23,909 bases of DNA from Heteroruminococcus sp964369885 (GTDB lineage: Bacteria; Bacillota; Clostridia; Oscillospirales; Ruminococcaceae). Under the pieces are notes generated by a model that was not told the DNA's origin, searched no databases, and was given only the letters and a program-made list of their open reading frames with translations. This document shows, piece after piece, positions 7,889 to 16,467 of this stretch (positions within the stretch are counted from its first letter, which is position 1; each line of letters opens with the position of its first letter). The stretch is taken from positions 1 to 23,909 of the forward strand of contig CAYJGQ010000024.1 of assembly GCA_964369885.1 (NCBI GenBank), given 5' to 3'. The translations under genes and the position numbers were made by a program.

Positions 7889-8632
7889 ATGGACAAGCTA
7901 TCATACAAGGTGGCCGAGTACGAGGGGCCGTTGGACCTACTGCTTTATTTGATATCCAAACACAAACTCAATATTGAGGATATAGAGATATCGGTGCTTT
8001 TGGCGCAGTATCTTGAACACATTTCAAGCTGGGAGGGGCAAAACCTTGAGGTTTCAAGCGAGTTTTTGGACATGGCCTCCCGCCTTATACACCTAAAGAC
8101 ACTGAGCCTTCTGCCCCGACACGAGGAGGAGCAGGAGAAGGAGCGGGCCGAGCTTGTGGGGCAACTTGTGGAATATGCCGCTTGTAAGCGTGCCGCGGCC
8201 GAACTTGCCGGGCGCAATTTGGGGCAGGTTTTCTTTGCAAGACAGCCGGCCGACATTGAGATTGATTTGACCTATCGCCTGACCCATTCGTCCGAGGAAC
8301 TGCTGCGCAGTTATCTTGATGCTGTGGGCAAGGGGCGCAGGCGTCTGCCCCCCGAGCAGAGCACCTTTTCCCCATTGGTGGCACGACCTGTGGTGTCGGT
8401 GACCTCCCGTATTATGCATATAATGCGCAGAATGTACCACAAAAGCACACTGCGCATGAATAAACTGTTTGTTCCAACTCCGGCCGGACGCAGCGAGATG
8501 GTGGCCACATTCCTTGCTGTGCTGGAGCTTATAAAATCAAAGCGTGTTAGCATTGACGCGGAAAATGAGCAACTAACATTCCACCGCACCCCCGTAGCCC
8601 CGACGGCTTCTGAGGGTGCGGCACAATCATGA
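7889..8632 (+). CDS. scpA: Segregation and condensation protein A
   Basis: The kleisin subunit of the SMC-ScpAB condensin, which bridges SMC heads and acts in chromosome organisation and segregation. At 247 aa it has the usual length. The N-terminus YEGPLDLLLYLISKHKLNIEDI is the classic ScpA start. The helical region LEVSSEFLDMASRLIHLKTLSLLP and the C-terminal winged-helix part (VATFLAVLELIKSKRV) follow. A strong purine-rich site (GAGGGGGGAG) precedes the ATG. It ends 19 bp before scpB, consistent with co-expression of the two partners. Confidence 0.96.
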   Translation: MDKLSYKVAEYEGPLDLLLYLISKHKLNIEDIEISVLLAQYLEHISSWEGQNLEVSSEFLDMASRLIHLKTLSLLPRHEEEQEKERAELVGQLVEYAACKRAAAELAGRNLGQVFFARQPADIEIDLTYRLTHSSEELLRSYLDAVGKGRRRLPPEQSTFSPLVARPVVSVTSRIMHIMRRMYHKSTLRMNKLFVPTPAGRSEMVATFLAVLELIKSKRVSIDAENEQLTFHRTPVAPTASEGAAQS

Positions 8633-8651
8633 TGAAAGGGTGGTGCATAGG

Positions 8652-9263
8652 ATGGTTTTAAATTCCTCACAAAAAGAGATATTTGCCCTGCTGTTTGCCG
8701 CAGGCGAACCAATTGAATGCGAGCGCATCGCCCAGGTGTTGGAGCTTGATCCCGAACAAACCCGCAAACTGATACTTTCGGTGGGTGATTACCTTGACGA
8801 GAGCCAAAGCCCCATACATTTGCAGTGCTTTGAGGGGACATACCAGCTCTCCACCCGTCCCGATTATGCCGATATAATAAAGGAAGCCCTTGAGGTTAGG
8901 CGCAATACACCGCTTTCCCAGGCGGCCATGGAGGTGCTGGCGGTGGTGGCCTACAACCAGCCCGTAACCCGCAGTTTTGTGGATCAGGTGCGTGGCGTGG
9001 ACAGTGGCGGCGTTGTAAGCTCCCTTGCCGAAAAGGGGCTCATAGAGGAGGCAGGCCGCCTTGAGCTGCCCGGCCGCCCCATCTCCTACCGAACCACCAC
9101 GCATTTTTTGCGAACATTCGGATTTTCGGGGCTGTCCGATCTTCCCCCACTGACCGATCCGGGCGAGGAAGAGCCACAGCAACCGCCACCACAACAACCC
9201 CTTGAGGGGCAAATAGCCTTTGATGACGATCAACAAAGCGACCAACTTCAGCTTGACATGTAG
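8652..9263 (+). CDS. scpB: Segregation and condensation protein B
   Basis: The ScpB partner of ScpA, a dimeric double winged-helix protein that binds the kleisin. At 203 aa it has a normal length. It shows QAAMEVLAVVAYNQPVTR, the RGVDSGGVVSSL turn and PGRPISYRTTTHFLRTFG, followed by DLPPL, all family signatures. The tail (about 180-203) is rich in Q, P and D and probably unstructured. I take ATG 8652, with GGGTGG 8 nt upstream. GTG codons at 8616 and 8643 are in frame, but the first overlaps the scpA end and the second sits too close to the ribosome binding site. Confidence 0.95.
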   Translation: MVLNSSQKEIFALLFAAGEPIECERIAQVLELDPEQTRKLILSVGDYLDESQSPIHLQCFEGTYQLSTRPDYADIIKEALEVRRNTPLSQAAMEVLAVVAYNQPVTRSFVDQVRGVDSGGVVSSLAEKGLIEEAGRLELPGRPISYRTTTHFLRTFGFSGLSDLPPLTDPGEEEPQQPPPQQPLEGQIAFDDDQQSDQLQLDM

Positions 9264-9294
9264 TGGCGTGGCGAGGATGAGGAGGTGACAGGGT

Positions 9295-9903
9295 TTGGAG
9301 GTTTTTATATGCGTAGTGGCACTAATAACATTGCTACTTGTGCTACCAATAGGCCTGTATGTAAACTATGATGGCAATACCACCGTTACCCTGCGCTATT
9401 TATTTTTGCGCATAAAACTGTTCCCAAGGGCTAAAAAGAAGCCAAAAGCCGCAAAAAAAGCCGCGACAAAGCAGGGGGACACCAAAAAGAAAAAGGGCAC
9501 AGAGGGTAAACAGTCGGGCCGTGAACTTTTAGATTACATCGAGTGGGTACCCACTCTTTTGCGCAGTCTTGGCAGGGGGGGCGGCTATATACTCAAAAGA
9601 ACCGTAATTGCCGGCATTGTGGTGCGTATACGCATAGCCCGTGATGATGCCGCAAAAACGGCCATAGCCTATGGGCAGGCCAATGCAGCGCTTTACACGG
9701 CCCTTTCGCTGCTCTCTACCGCTGCACGGCTACGCCCCCCAAAGGAGATATCCATAACCCCTGATTTTTTGGGGCAAGAGGACAGCGCATATGCGCAGGT
9801 GGCGTTTAGGGTAAGGCCGTCGACGGTTGTTTTTGGGGGAATTTTATTTTTAATTGGAATTTTAACCCGAATGATGCAACAAGCACTTGCCCCCGAGGTG
9901 TAA
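9295..9903 (+). CDS. DUF2953-like membrane-anchored protein
   Basis: A 202-aa protein with an N-terminal hydrophobic helix (about 3-22, VFICVVALITLLLVLPIGLY). A short conserved-looking segment (TVTLRYLFLRIKLFP) and a very lysine-rich linker (about 43-72) follow. A soluble middle part contains ARDDAAKTAIAYGQANA, and a second hydrophobic segment (about 176-195) lies near the C-terminus. The domain pattern and position between scpB and gerW match DUF2953 proteins of Firmicutes, which have no established function. The start is TTG, supported by AGGAGGTGA (9279-9287) 7 nt upstream. Probably in the scpAB transcript; a link to sporulation through gerW is only inferred. Confidence 0.8.
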   Translation: MEVFICVVALITLLLVLPIGLYVNYDGNTTVTLRYLFLRIKLFPRAKKKPKAAKKAATKQGDTKKKKGTEGKQSGRELLDYIEWVPTLLRSLGRGGGYILKRTVIAGIVVRIRIARDDAAKTAIAYGQANAALYTALSLLSTAARLRPPKEISITPDFLGQEDSAYAQVAFRVRPSTVVFGGILFLIGILTRMMQQALAPEV

Positions 9904-9915
9904 ATTGTATATAAT
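9887..9915 (+). promoter_or_regulatory. Possible internal promoter for gerW
   Basis: TTGCCC (9887-9892), 17 bp, TATAAT (9910-9915), overlapping the end of the DUF2953-like gene. gerW follows about 117 bp later, the largest gap in this operon. I looked for sigma-F/G type boxes in the gap and found none convincing. Confidence 0.42.
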
Positions 9916-10032
9916 CAGTAAAAGGAAGATTCCCAAATGTGTTAATGAGGGTGTAAACAGCAAGGGTTTTGCATAATAAAATGTATATTTTAGGCGACTG
10001 CGTGTTATAAGTCGCCGAGGGAGGGACCTGCA

Positions 10033-10446
10033 ATGGCAAAAGGAAATCTTAATTCGCTAAATGATAATGTGCTGGGCAACCTAAAAAACATGGTTAGTGC
10101 CGATACAATAATCGGTGAGGCCATACAAACGCCCGATGGCTCGACCATAATTCCCGTGTCCAAGGTGTCGTTTGCCTTTGCCGCAGGCGGTGCCGACACA
10201 GGCAAGGCCGCCGATTCGGATAAGTTCGGTGGCGGAAGCGGTGGCGGTGTTACGGTACAACCCATTGCATTTTTGGTGCTAAAGGGTGGCAATGTGCAGC
10301 TGCTACAACTGGCCGAGAAGGGGCAGACTGTTGACCGTGTGCTTAACCTTGTGCCCGAAACCATGGACAGGATAAGCGATTTTCTTTCAAAGGACAAGCC
10401 CAAGGCAAAAAAAGAGGGCGCTGAGCAGGAGAAAACAGAAGAATAA
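10033..10446 (+). CDS. ytfJ: GerW family sporulation protein (YtfJ)
   Basis: A 137-aa soluble protein of the GerW/YtfJ family; in Bacillus YtfJ is a forespore protein needed for proper germination. Signatures: an N-terminal LKNMVSADTIIGEAIQTPDGSTIIPVSKVSFAF split around this position, a glycine-rich loop (about 62-75, FGGGSGGG), and the QPIAFLVLKGGNVQLL strand. The C-terminal tail is charged and lysine/glutamate-rich. GGGAGGGA lies upstream of the ATG. Last gene before a strong terminator. Its presence indicates a spore former, although the family also occurs in some non-sporulating lineages. Confidence 0.92.
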   Translation: MAKGNLNSLNDNVLGNLKNMVSADTIIGEAIQTPDGSTIIPVSKVSFAFAAGGADTGKAADSDKFGGGSGGGVTVQPIAFLVLKGGNVQLLQLAEKGQTVDRVLNLVPETMDRISDFLSKDKPKAKKEGAEQEKTEE

Positions 10447-10455
10447 CGATTATTA

Positions 10456-10489
10456 CGCCCCCCATGAAATGTGACATGGGGGGCGTTTT
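10456..10489 (+). terminator. Strong terminator of the scpAB-gerW operon
   Basis: CGCCCCCCATG (10456-10466) and CATGGGGGGCG (10475-10485) form a perfect 11-bp GC-rich stem with an 8-nt loop, followed by T4. It begins 10 bp after the gerW stop codon. Confidence 0.85.
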
Positions 10490-10530
10490 GGGGGAAACAT
10501 AAATACAAATAGTATAAAATGCTAAAAATA

Positions 10531-11001
10531 TTATATTATTACCAGCGGTGCAAGCTCTTTATACCGCTTGCCCACGCCCAAGGCCTTAAACCCTGTGGCC
10601 ACAAGCGATATTAAAAATCCTACGACTATGACGGCATCGGGCCATAGTGTAAGGCTGGTATCGCCAAGGCGTATGAGCTCCCTGCGCTGTGCAAAACGGG
10701 CAACCGAGGCCCAGGTAAGAATGACAAGGGCAAGTATGCCTATTAGTAGCGAGCCCATGGCGGTGCGTATTGGGGTAACCTTTTCACGCAGGGCGGCAAA
10801 TTCCTCCTCGGGCAAATTTCGGGCGGCAATAAGTGTTCGGCTCTGCCCGGCCGACACAAGCACCAACACCGAGCTTGCAATTATAAGCAGGGTGGAAAAC
10901 CGTTCCCAGTCCAGAAGATTTAGAGAAAACTCGGCGCTCTCATCGGTAATCTCCTTGGTAATTGAGGTGGCGGCAATAGGTATAAACGGTACAGGTGGCA
11001 T
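10531..11001 (-). CDS. Uncharacterised three-helix membrane protein
   Basis: I do not recognise this 156-aa protein. Three hydrophobic segments are clear: about 36-53 (FSTLLIIASSVLVLVSAG), 83-104 (MGSLLIGILALVILTWASVARF) and 123-143 (AVIVVGFLISLVATGFKAL). The first two are joined by a polar stretch with NLPEEEFAALREKVTPIR. There are no cysteine or histidine clusters and no enzymatic motif. The start is ATG 11001, with GAGGTGAT just upstream; an in-frame GTG at 11010 overlaps that site. It has its own promoter, is convergent with gerW and co-directional with mfd, but separated from it by a terminator. Coding is supported by the start signals, hydrophobic pattern and lack of a better frame. Confidence 0.75.
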   Translation of the reverse strand: MPPVPFIPIAATSITKEITDESAEFSLNLLDWERFSTLLIIASSVLVLVSAGQSRTLIAARNLPEEEFAALREKVTPIRTAMGSLLIGILALVILTWASVARFAQRRELIRLGDTSLTLWPDAVIVVGFLISLVATGFKALGVGKRYKELAPLVII

Positions 11002-11036
11002 GTCAATCACCTCGATGTTTTGAAGTAATTTATGGG

Positions 11037-11065
11037 ATGATACAGCTGATAATTTGCAGGGTCAA
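11037..11065 (-). promoter_or_regulatory. Promoter of the unknown membrane protein gene
   Basis: Minus strand: TTGACC (11065-11060), 17 bp, TATCAT (11042-11037), each one base off consensus, 35 bp before ATG 11001. Confidence 0.65.
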
Positions 11066-11070
11066 ACTGC

Positions 11071-11091
11071 GGGTTTTGACGGTTAAAACCC
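11071..11091. repeat. Inverted repeat next to the -35 box
   Basis: GGGTTTT (11071-11077) and AAAACCC (11085-11091) are perfect inverted copies around 7 nt, 5 bp upstream of the -35 box of the promoter at 11037-11065. An operator is possible; no regulator is known. Confidence 0.4.
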
Positions 11092-11230
11092 AAGTGCTAC
11101 ACTCGGAAAATTATGAAAATTTAAGGTATAACATGTTTTATCCTATGAAAAACAGTTAAAATGTGTGATATGATTATTTTATGAGCAATAGCACCCTGCA
11201 AATAAATCGGCACAAAAACAGTCGCTCCAA

Positions 11231-11272
11231 AAAACAAGCTGACACTTTATTTACAAAGTGTCAGCTTGTTTT
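11231..11272 (-). terminator. Terminator of mfd with an 18-bp perfect stem
   Basis: Positions 11231-11248 and 11255-11272 are exact inverted copies (18 bp) around a 6-nt loop, flanked by A and T runs. It starts 1 nt after the mfd stop codon. The symmetric form could also stop plus-strand transcription. Confidence 0.88.
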
Positions 11273-11273
11273 C

Positions 11274-14200
11274 TTAGCTCTCAATAAGTCCCATGACCTC
11301 TTTCATGGCATCTATGGGGGTTTGGTTTTTTGCAAAGCGCACCGTTATATATGGTTTTTCGCCGGCGCTTACCAACACCCTTCCGCGCAGACGTGTGGCC
11401 AGCATGGCGGCTGTTTCCATGTTTAGCTGTTGGGGGTAAAGAAGAAGAGAGTCGCCACGTTGTGATATCTCGGCAAAGCCCATGCGTGCGGCCGAGCCAC
11501 GCAGTAGCGCCACCTCCACAAGGCCATGCACCGAGGGCGGTGGGTCGCCAAAGCGATCTATTAGCTCATCTATCATGTCGTATGAGTCCTCGTGGGTTTG
11601 GATGGCGGCCATCTTTTTGTATATGTCTATGCGCTGTGCTGTGTTTGAAATGTAGTCCTCGGGTATGTGGGCGGCAATTTGCAAATCAACGGTGCACTCA
11701 AGGGCACGTTTTACAGGTTGCCCCTGTTGTTTTGCCACGGCGTCGGACAACAGCCGCAGGTATAAATCATACCCCACTGCCTCCATATGGCCGTGTTGTG
11801 CCCGACCAAGTATATCACCTGCACCACGAATTTCCAGATCACGCATTGCAATACGAAACCCCGAACCAAAGGCTGTAAACTCCCGTATGGCCTGCAGGCG
11901 TTTTTCGGCCACCTCGGTTAGCACCTTGCCACGGCGAAAGGTGAGGTAGGCATAGGCACGGCGGCCACTGCGTCCCACACGTCCGCGCAGCTGGTAAAGC
12001 TGTGCAAGCCCCATGTGGTCGGCATTCTCTACAATCAAGGTGTTGCAGTTTGGCAGATCCACCCCGGATTCTATTATGGTGGTGCAAACCAGAATGTCTA
12101 TCTCCTGCTCGACAAGCCCCTGCCATATAGAGGACATTGCCTCCTCACCCATGCGGCCATGCGCCACACGAATGCGGGCCTCGGGGATAAGCTGTGAAAG
12201 ACGTGCGGCACAGCTGTCGATGCTGTCTATGCGGTTGTGCAGAACAAAAACCTGTCCACCACGGCGCAGTTCCTTGCGAATTGCCCCCTCAACCACACCC
12301 TCGTCATACTCCAGCACATAGGTCTGTACAGGGTGGCGATCCTGGGGTGGTTCCTCTATGGTTGACATGTCGCGTATGCCGCTCATGGCCATGTTTAGGG
12401 TGCGTGGTATGGGTGTGGCCGAGAGGGTAAGCACATCAACATTGCCACGAAGTTCCTTGAACTTTTCCTTGTGTGCAACACCAAAACGCTGTTCTTCGTC
12501 TATGATGCAAAGTCCAAGATCCTTAAAATCCATATCCTTTTGAATTATGCGGTGGGTGCCCACAATAAGATCTACCACCCCGGCCCGTATGTCACGCATT
12601 ATCTCGTTTTGTTGTTTTGTGGTGCGAAAACGTGAGAGCATCTCAATATTTATTGGAAAACCCTCCATGCGCTGCTTAAAGCTTTGGAAGTGTTGCCAGG
12701 CCAGTATGGTGGTGGGCACAAGTACGGCACACTGCTTGCCGGCTGTCACGCACTTAAAGGCGGCACGCAGGGCCACCTCGGTCTTGCCAAAGCCAACATC
12801 ACCGCAAAGCAGGCGGTCCATGGGCACCTTGCTCTGCATATCGCCCTTGATTTCGCTGATACAGCGCAACTGATCATCGGTTTCGGTGTAGGCAAAGCCG
12901 TCCTCAAATTCACGTTGCCAGGCATCGTCCACCGGGAAAACGTGTCCCTCCATCTGCTGGCGTTTGGCATAAAGGGCTATTAGCTCATCGGCCATGTCGG
13001 CCCCTGCGGCACTTACACGCTGTCGTGTTTTGTGCCACTCGCCCGAGTTTAGGCGGCTGAGCTTGACCTTGCCCTCCTCCCGTCCGCCAATATATTTTGT
13101 CACCAAGTCAAGTTGTGTTACAGGTACAAACAGCACATCACCTGCGCCGTAGCGTATTTGTATGTAGTCCTTGGTGATGCCCTGTACCTCTTTTTTTATT
13201 ATGCCACCAAATATGCCTATGCCGTGCGAGATGTGCACAACGTAGTCTCCCTTTGTAAGATCGGCGATGGAGCGCAGTTTGTCGCCACGATTTGTAGAGG
13301 TGCGGCTACGGGTGCGTTTTTTGTGCTGGGTCACACGTCCGCCGCTTATTAGGGCTATGCCCTGTGCAGGGTATTCAAAGCCGGCGGGAAGCCCCCCCGA
13401 GCAGATCAGCACACGCCCACGAGTTATGGTGGTAAGATCCTCCCCGCGGTCTACCGGCAGGCCGTCGGCAAGAAGGTCTTTATACAGTAGATCGGCACCG
13501 GCCGAACTGCCTGCCAAAATGGCGGTCGAAAAACTGTTTTCTATGTAGTGCTGTAAATCCTCCCGCAACAGCCCCACATCACCACCCCAAAGCGAGAGCT
13601 GTGTGGCAGGAATGTTTACAATCTCGGACAGGGTAAATTCCGAGTGGGTACGGGCAAAGTTGTCTAAAAGCAGGGAGGTGTGACGGTGCGCCAGGGTGGC
13701 AAGGGTGGTGTAGTCCTCGTAAAAGCGATCACACCCGGGGCAGAGAAGCCCCTCGGACAGCAGGGTGGTCACGTCTTCGCCCTGTTGCCAGATTATCTGC
13801 TTCATGCTGTCCTTTATGGCGTTGGGGTCGTCAAGAATTAGCAGACGATCCCCCATATAATCAAACAGCAGTGCGGGGTTTTGGTACACCATGGGCAGGT
13901 AGCGGTCGGTGCAGGCAAGCTCCAATCCATCCTGTAGGTGAGCTATGTCCTCAAGAAGAAGTTTTTTGCCGGCCGCCTGCCGTGAGGAGGTCATGGCATC
14001 GGCCACGGCCTGTAGTTTTGGCACAAATTCCTCAGCTGGGGGCAAAAGCACCTCCCGTGCAGGGGAGATGACAATCTCCTTTAGGGTGTCCTCTCGGCGC
14101 TGTGTGTCAACGGCAAAGGTGGATATTGTGTCTATCTCGTCACCCCAAAGCTCTATGCGGCAGGGGTTTTGGCTATGTGGTGGGAAAAAGTCGAGTATTC

Positions 14201-14735
14201 CGCCGCGAAGCGAGAACTGGCAAAACCCCTCCACCTGATCACAACGGCTGTAGCCTGCCTGTACAAGCAGTGCGCAGAGCTGATGGGTGGAGTAGCTATC
14301 GCCCGGGCGCAGGGTGACACGGCGGTGGCGCAGAATGTCGGGAGGGATGGTGCACCCAAGGGCGGCCTCGGCCGCGGCCACCACAACGGGACACTCCCCG
14401 TGCAGCATACGCGCCAGCAGTCCCAGACGCACATGTTCATACTCGTGCGACACACCCTCAACCGGACGCAGTACAAAATCGCGGGCAGGGTAATGCACCG
14501 CCATGTCGTCGCCAAAAAAGGAGTTTATGTCCTCACACATGCGCACGGCCCCCGGTTCGTCGGGGGTGATAATCAATAAACTGTGCCCCTCCTGCGTGGC
14601 AAGGGCCTCTATAAACTGGGCTTTATGTATTCGCGATAGCCCAACGCAAAGCAGGGGGTCGCCACCCTTTGAAAGCGCCTTGTTAAGTTGTGAAAATGTT
14701 GGCAGTCCGGCCGTGAGCTTTGAGATGTTTTTCAA
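11274..14735 (-). CDS. mfd: Transcription-repair coupling factor Mfd
   Basis: An 1153-aa DNA translocase that removes RNA polymerase stalled at lesions and recruits UvrA. The N-terminal UvrB-like region contains GGILDFFPPHSQNPCRIELW. The RNA-polymerase-interacting CarD-like domain lies at about 490-560 (KGDYVVHISHGIGIFGG). The RecG-like motor has Walker A GDVGFGKT at 645-652 and the DEEQ box at 746-749, followed by LSATPIPRTL. The QLRGRVGRSGRRAYAYL motif VI and the C-terminal TRCF domain (PEDYISNTAQRIDIYKK) follow. Length is typical. The start is TTG at 14735, with AAGGAG 8 nt upstream. Monocistronic, with a leader of about 170 nt and a strong terminator. Confidence 0.97.
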   Translation of the reverse strand: MKNISKLTAGLPTFSQLNKALSKGGDPLLCVGLSRIHKAQFIEALATQEGHSLLIITPDEPGAVRMCEDINSFFGDDMAVHYPARDFVLRPVEGVSHEYEHVRLGLLARMLHGECPVVVAAAEAALGCTIPPDILRHRRVTLRPGDSYSTHQLCALLVQAGYSRCDQVEGFCQFSLRGGILDFFPPHSQNPCRIELWGDEIDTISTFAVDTQRREDTLKEIVISPAREVLLPPAEEFVPKLQAVADAMTSSRQAAGKKLLLEDIAHLQDGLELACTDRYLPMVYQNPALLFDYMGDRLLILDDPNAIKDSMKQIIWQQGEDVTTLLSEGLLCPGCDRFYEDYTTLATLAHRHTSLLLDNFARTHSEFTLSEIVNIPATQLSLWGGDVGLLREDLQHYIENSFSTAILAGSSAGADLLYKDLLADGLPVDRGEDLTTITRGRVLICSGGLPAGFEYPAQGIALISGGRVTQHKKRTRSRTSTNRGDKLRSIADLTKGDYVVHISHGIGIFGGIIKKEVQGITKDYIQIRYGAGDVLFVPVTQLDLVTKYIGGREEGKVKLSRLNSGEWHKTRQRVSAAGADMADELIALYAKRQQMEGHVFPVDDAWQREFEDGFAYTETDDQLRCISEIKGDMQSKVPMDRLLCGDVGFGKTEVALRAAFKCVTAGKQCAVLVPTTILAWQHFQSFKQRMEGFPINIEMLSRFRTTKQQNEIMRDIRAGVVDLIVGTHRIIQKDMDFKDLGLCIIDEEQRFGVAHKEKFKELRGNVDVLTLSATPIPRTLNMAMSGIRDMSTIEEPPQDRHPVQTYVLEYDEGVVEGAIRKELRRGGQVFVLHNRIDSIDSCAARLSQLIPEARIRVAHGRMGEEAMSSIWQGLVEQEIDILVCTTIIESGVDLPNCNTLIVENADHMGLAQLYQLRGRVGRSGRRAYAYLTFRRGKVLTEVAEKRLQAIREFTAFGSGFRIAMRDLEIRGAGDILGRAQHGHMEAVGYDLYLRLLSDAVAKQQGQPVKRALECTVDLQIAAHIPEDYISNTAQRIDIYKKMAAIQTHEDSYDMIDELIDRFGDPPPSVHGLVEVALLRGSAARMGFAEISQRGDSLLLYPQQLNMETAAMLATRLRGRVLVSAGEKPYITVRFAKNQTPIDAMKEVMGLIES

Positions 14736-14917
14736 GAGGATAACTCCTTTCAGGGGGGGTAAAAATCAAGATGAAGTATATAAACCGACAGCCTGTGTTG
14801 TGACTACGGTTTGTAAAGCAAATATATAAGGGGTGCGCCCGGATATGGTGGTGGGTGCAGTGGTGCAAAATACACATGCCTTTGTAGAGCAAAACATCTA
14901 AATTATTCCATATTTAT

Positions 14918-14947
14918 ACTATACCACGCATATTAACAAACTGACAA
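14918..14947 (-). promoter_or_regulatory. Probable promoter of mfd
   Basis: Minus strand: TTGTCA (14947-14942), 18 bp, TATAGT (14923-14918), with TGG before the -10 box (extended -10). It leaves a leader of about 170 nt in which I see no clear riboswitch. Confidence 0.5.
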
Positions 14948-15035
14948 CCATTGACATGCTGTATTTTGTCATACAACAAAAAAATTTACCCAAAATTCAT
15001 AAACAAAGCCGCAGGCGGAGCAAATAAAGCATGAA

Positions 15036-15077
15036 AAAGCAAAAAGCCCCACCGCCTATTGCAGGCAGTGGGGCTTT
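15036..15077 (-). terminator. Terminator of ackA
   Basis: AAAGCCCCAC (15043-15052) and GTGGGGCTTT (15068-15077) form a 10-bp stem enclosing a second small hairpin (GCCT/AGGC). On the minus strand it is followed by T-rich sequence. It begins 14 bp past the ackA stop codon. Confidence 0.87.
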
Positions 15078-15090
15078 GTATAAAGCAGTT

Positions 15091-16281
15091 TTACTTGCCA
15101 ACAACACTCTTGGTGTCGCGTGCAATCATAAGCTCCTCGTTGGTGGGGATTACCCATACTTCAACCTTGGAGTCAGCGGTCGAGATTTTCTTTTCCTGGC
15201 CACGCATGTCGTTGGCCTTTTCATCAAGCTTTACGCCCATCCACTCCATATCGGAGCAAACGGCCTTGCGCACGTCGATGTCGTTTTCGCCAATGCCGCC
15301 GCAGAAGATAATTGCGTCAACACCGCCCATAGCAGCTGCATAGCCACCGATGTACTTCTTGATCTGGTAGCGCTGGATGTCCAGAGCAAGAATAGCGCGC
15401 TTGTTGCCCTTCTCGGCGGCCTCGCCAAGGTCACGCTGATCGCTGGTCTCGCCCGAGATGCCCTGATAGCCCGACTTTTTGTTAAGGATGTCTACCATCT
15501 GAGCGGGGGTTACATTTTCCTTCTCGGCCAGAATGGTTACAAGCGAGGGGTCAATGCTGCCCGAGCGGGTACCCATGATAAGGCCCTCAAGGGGGGTCAT
15601 GCCCATGGTGGTGTCCATCGACTTGCCGCCCTCAACAGCGGTGATAGAGGAGCCGTTGCCCAGGTGGCAAACGATGATCTTCTTGTCGGTGGTGCCCATC
15701 ATATCGCAGTAACGGCTGCTTACAAAGCGGTGGCTGCTGCCGTGGAAGCCGTAACGGCGGATGCGGTGCTTCTCATAATACTCGTAAGGAATGGGGTAGA
15801 TATAAGCCTTGGGGGGCATTGTCTGGTGGAAAGAGGTATCAAATACAGCAACCATAGGAACATCGGCGCCAAAAACCTCACGGCAGGCCTTCATGCCCAC
15901 AAGGATGGGAGGTGTGTGTAGGGGAGCAACATCAACCAGCTCCTCCATTGCGTCCATTACGTCCTGGTCGATAAGTGCGGCCTTGGAAAAACGCTCTCCG
16001 CCATGTACTGCACGGTGGCCAATTGCGGCAACCTCGCCAAGATCGTCAATAACCTTGCCCTCACCGCTGGTAAGAACCTTGGTCAGCTCCTGAAAAGCCT
16101 CTTTGTGGCTGGGGAAAGTGATGTCATAGGCCACGCTGCGGCCATCATTTGTTTTGTGGCTAATCTGTCCGCCAATTCCAATGCGCTCGCAAAGCCCCTT
16201 TGCAATAACGCTCTCGTCAGTCATATCAATGAGCTGATATTTGAGCGAGGAACTACCTGCGTTGATAACTAATACCTTCAT
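15091..16281 (-). CDS. ackA: Acetate kinase
   Basis: Converts acetyl-phosphate and ADP to acetate and ATP in the cytoplasm, the energy-yielding end of acetate fermentation and of the PFOR route. The 396-aa length is typical. Motifs: VINAGSSSLKY at 4-14 (phosphate-binding asparagine), GHRAVHGGE, DTSFHQTMP, YGFHGSSH (active-site histidine), GTRSGSIDP (transition-state arginine), FCGGIGEN and PTNEELMIA near the C-terminus (metal-binding glutamate). ATG 16281 is preceded by GAGAGG 9 nt upstream. No phosphotransacetylase gene is adjacent; the gene is flanked by a terminator and the divergent tmcAL. Confidence 0.98.
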   Translation of the reverse strand: MKVLVINAGSSSLKYQLIDMTDESVIAKGLCERIGIGGQISHKTNDGRSVAYDITFPSHKEAFQELTKVLTSGEGKVIDDLGEVAAIGHRAVHGGERFSKAALIDQDVMDAMEELVDVAPLHTPPILVGMKACREVFGADVPMVAVFDTSFHQTMPPKAYIYPIPYEYYEKHRIRRYGFHGSSHRFVSSRYCDMMGTTDKKIIVCHLGNGSSITAVEGGKSMDTTMGMTPLEGLIMGTRSGSIDPSLVTILAEKENVTPAQMVDILNKKSGYQGISGETSDQRDLGEAAEKGNKRAILALDIQRYQIKKYIGGYAAAMGGVDAIIFCGGIGENDIDVRKAVCSDMEWMGVKLDEKANDMRGQEKKISTADSKVEVWVIPTNEELMIARDTKSVVGK

Positions 16282-16335
16282 TTTCTTCTTCCTCTCGACA
16301 ATACTTAATTGTGTTATGATTTTGCGTACCCACTT

Positions 16336-16364
16336 ATTTTAGTACACATGGCGGCGTATTTCAA
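16336..16364 (-). promoter_or_regulatory. Promoter of ackA
   Basis: Minus strand: TTGAAA (16364-16359), 17 bp, TAAAAT (16341-16336). The leader of about 45 nt contains ACAAT-N5-ATTGT, a short dyad of unknown meaning. Confidence 0.68.
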
Positions 16365-16393
16365 GGAAAAACACTAATGTTTTACAAAAAATA

Positions 16394-16423
16394 TTACACA
16401 AATCCTACACAGTGTGCTATGAT
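16394..16423 (+). promoter_or_regulatory. Possible promoter of tmcAL
   Basis: TTACAC (16394-16399), 18 bp, TATGAT (16418-16423), with TGC before the -10 box (extended -10). It lies back to back with the ackA promoter, about 30 bp apart, in the 186-bp divergent region. Confidence 0.48.
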
Positions 16424-16467
16424 TGTGATAAAAGTTAATTTTAACCCCAAAAAGGAGTGCGAAAATA

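Noticed and set aside
9960..10000. Sigma-F/sigma-G promoter for gerW (GCATA at about 9970)
   Set aside because: The GCATA box is present but the expected -10 element at the right distance does not match, so only a sigma-A-like candidate is listed.
15031..15921. Long open frame (296 codons) on the plus strand, opposite ackA
   Set aside because: It is antisense to a gene with full acetate kinase motifs and promoter/terminator on the other strand; the translated sequence shows no family features and the frame has no ribosome binding site.
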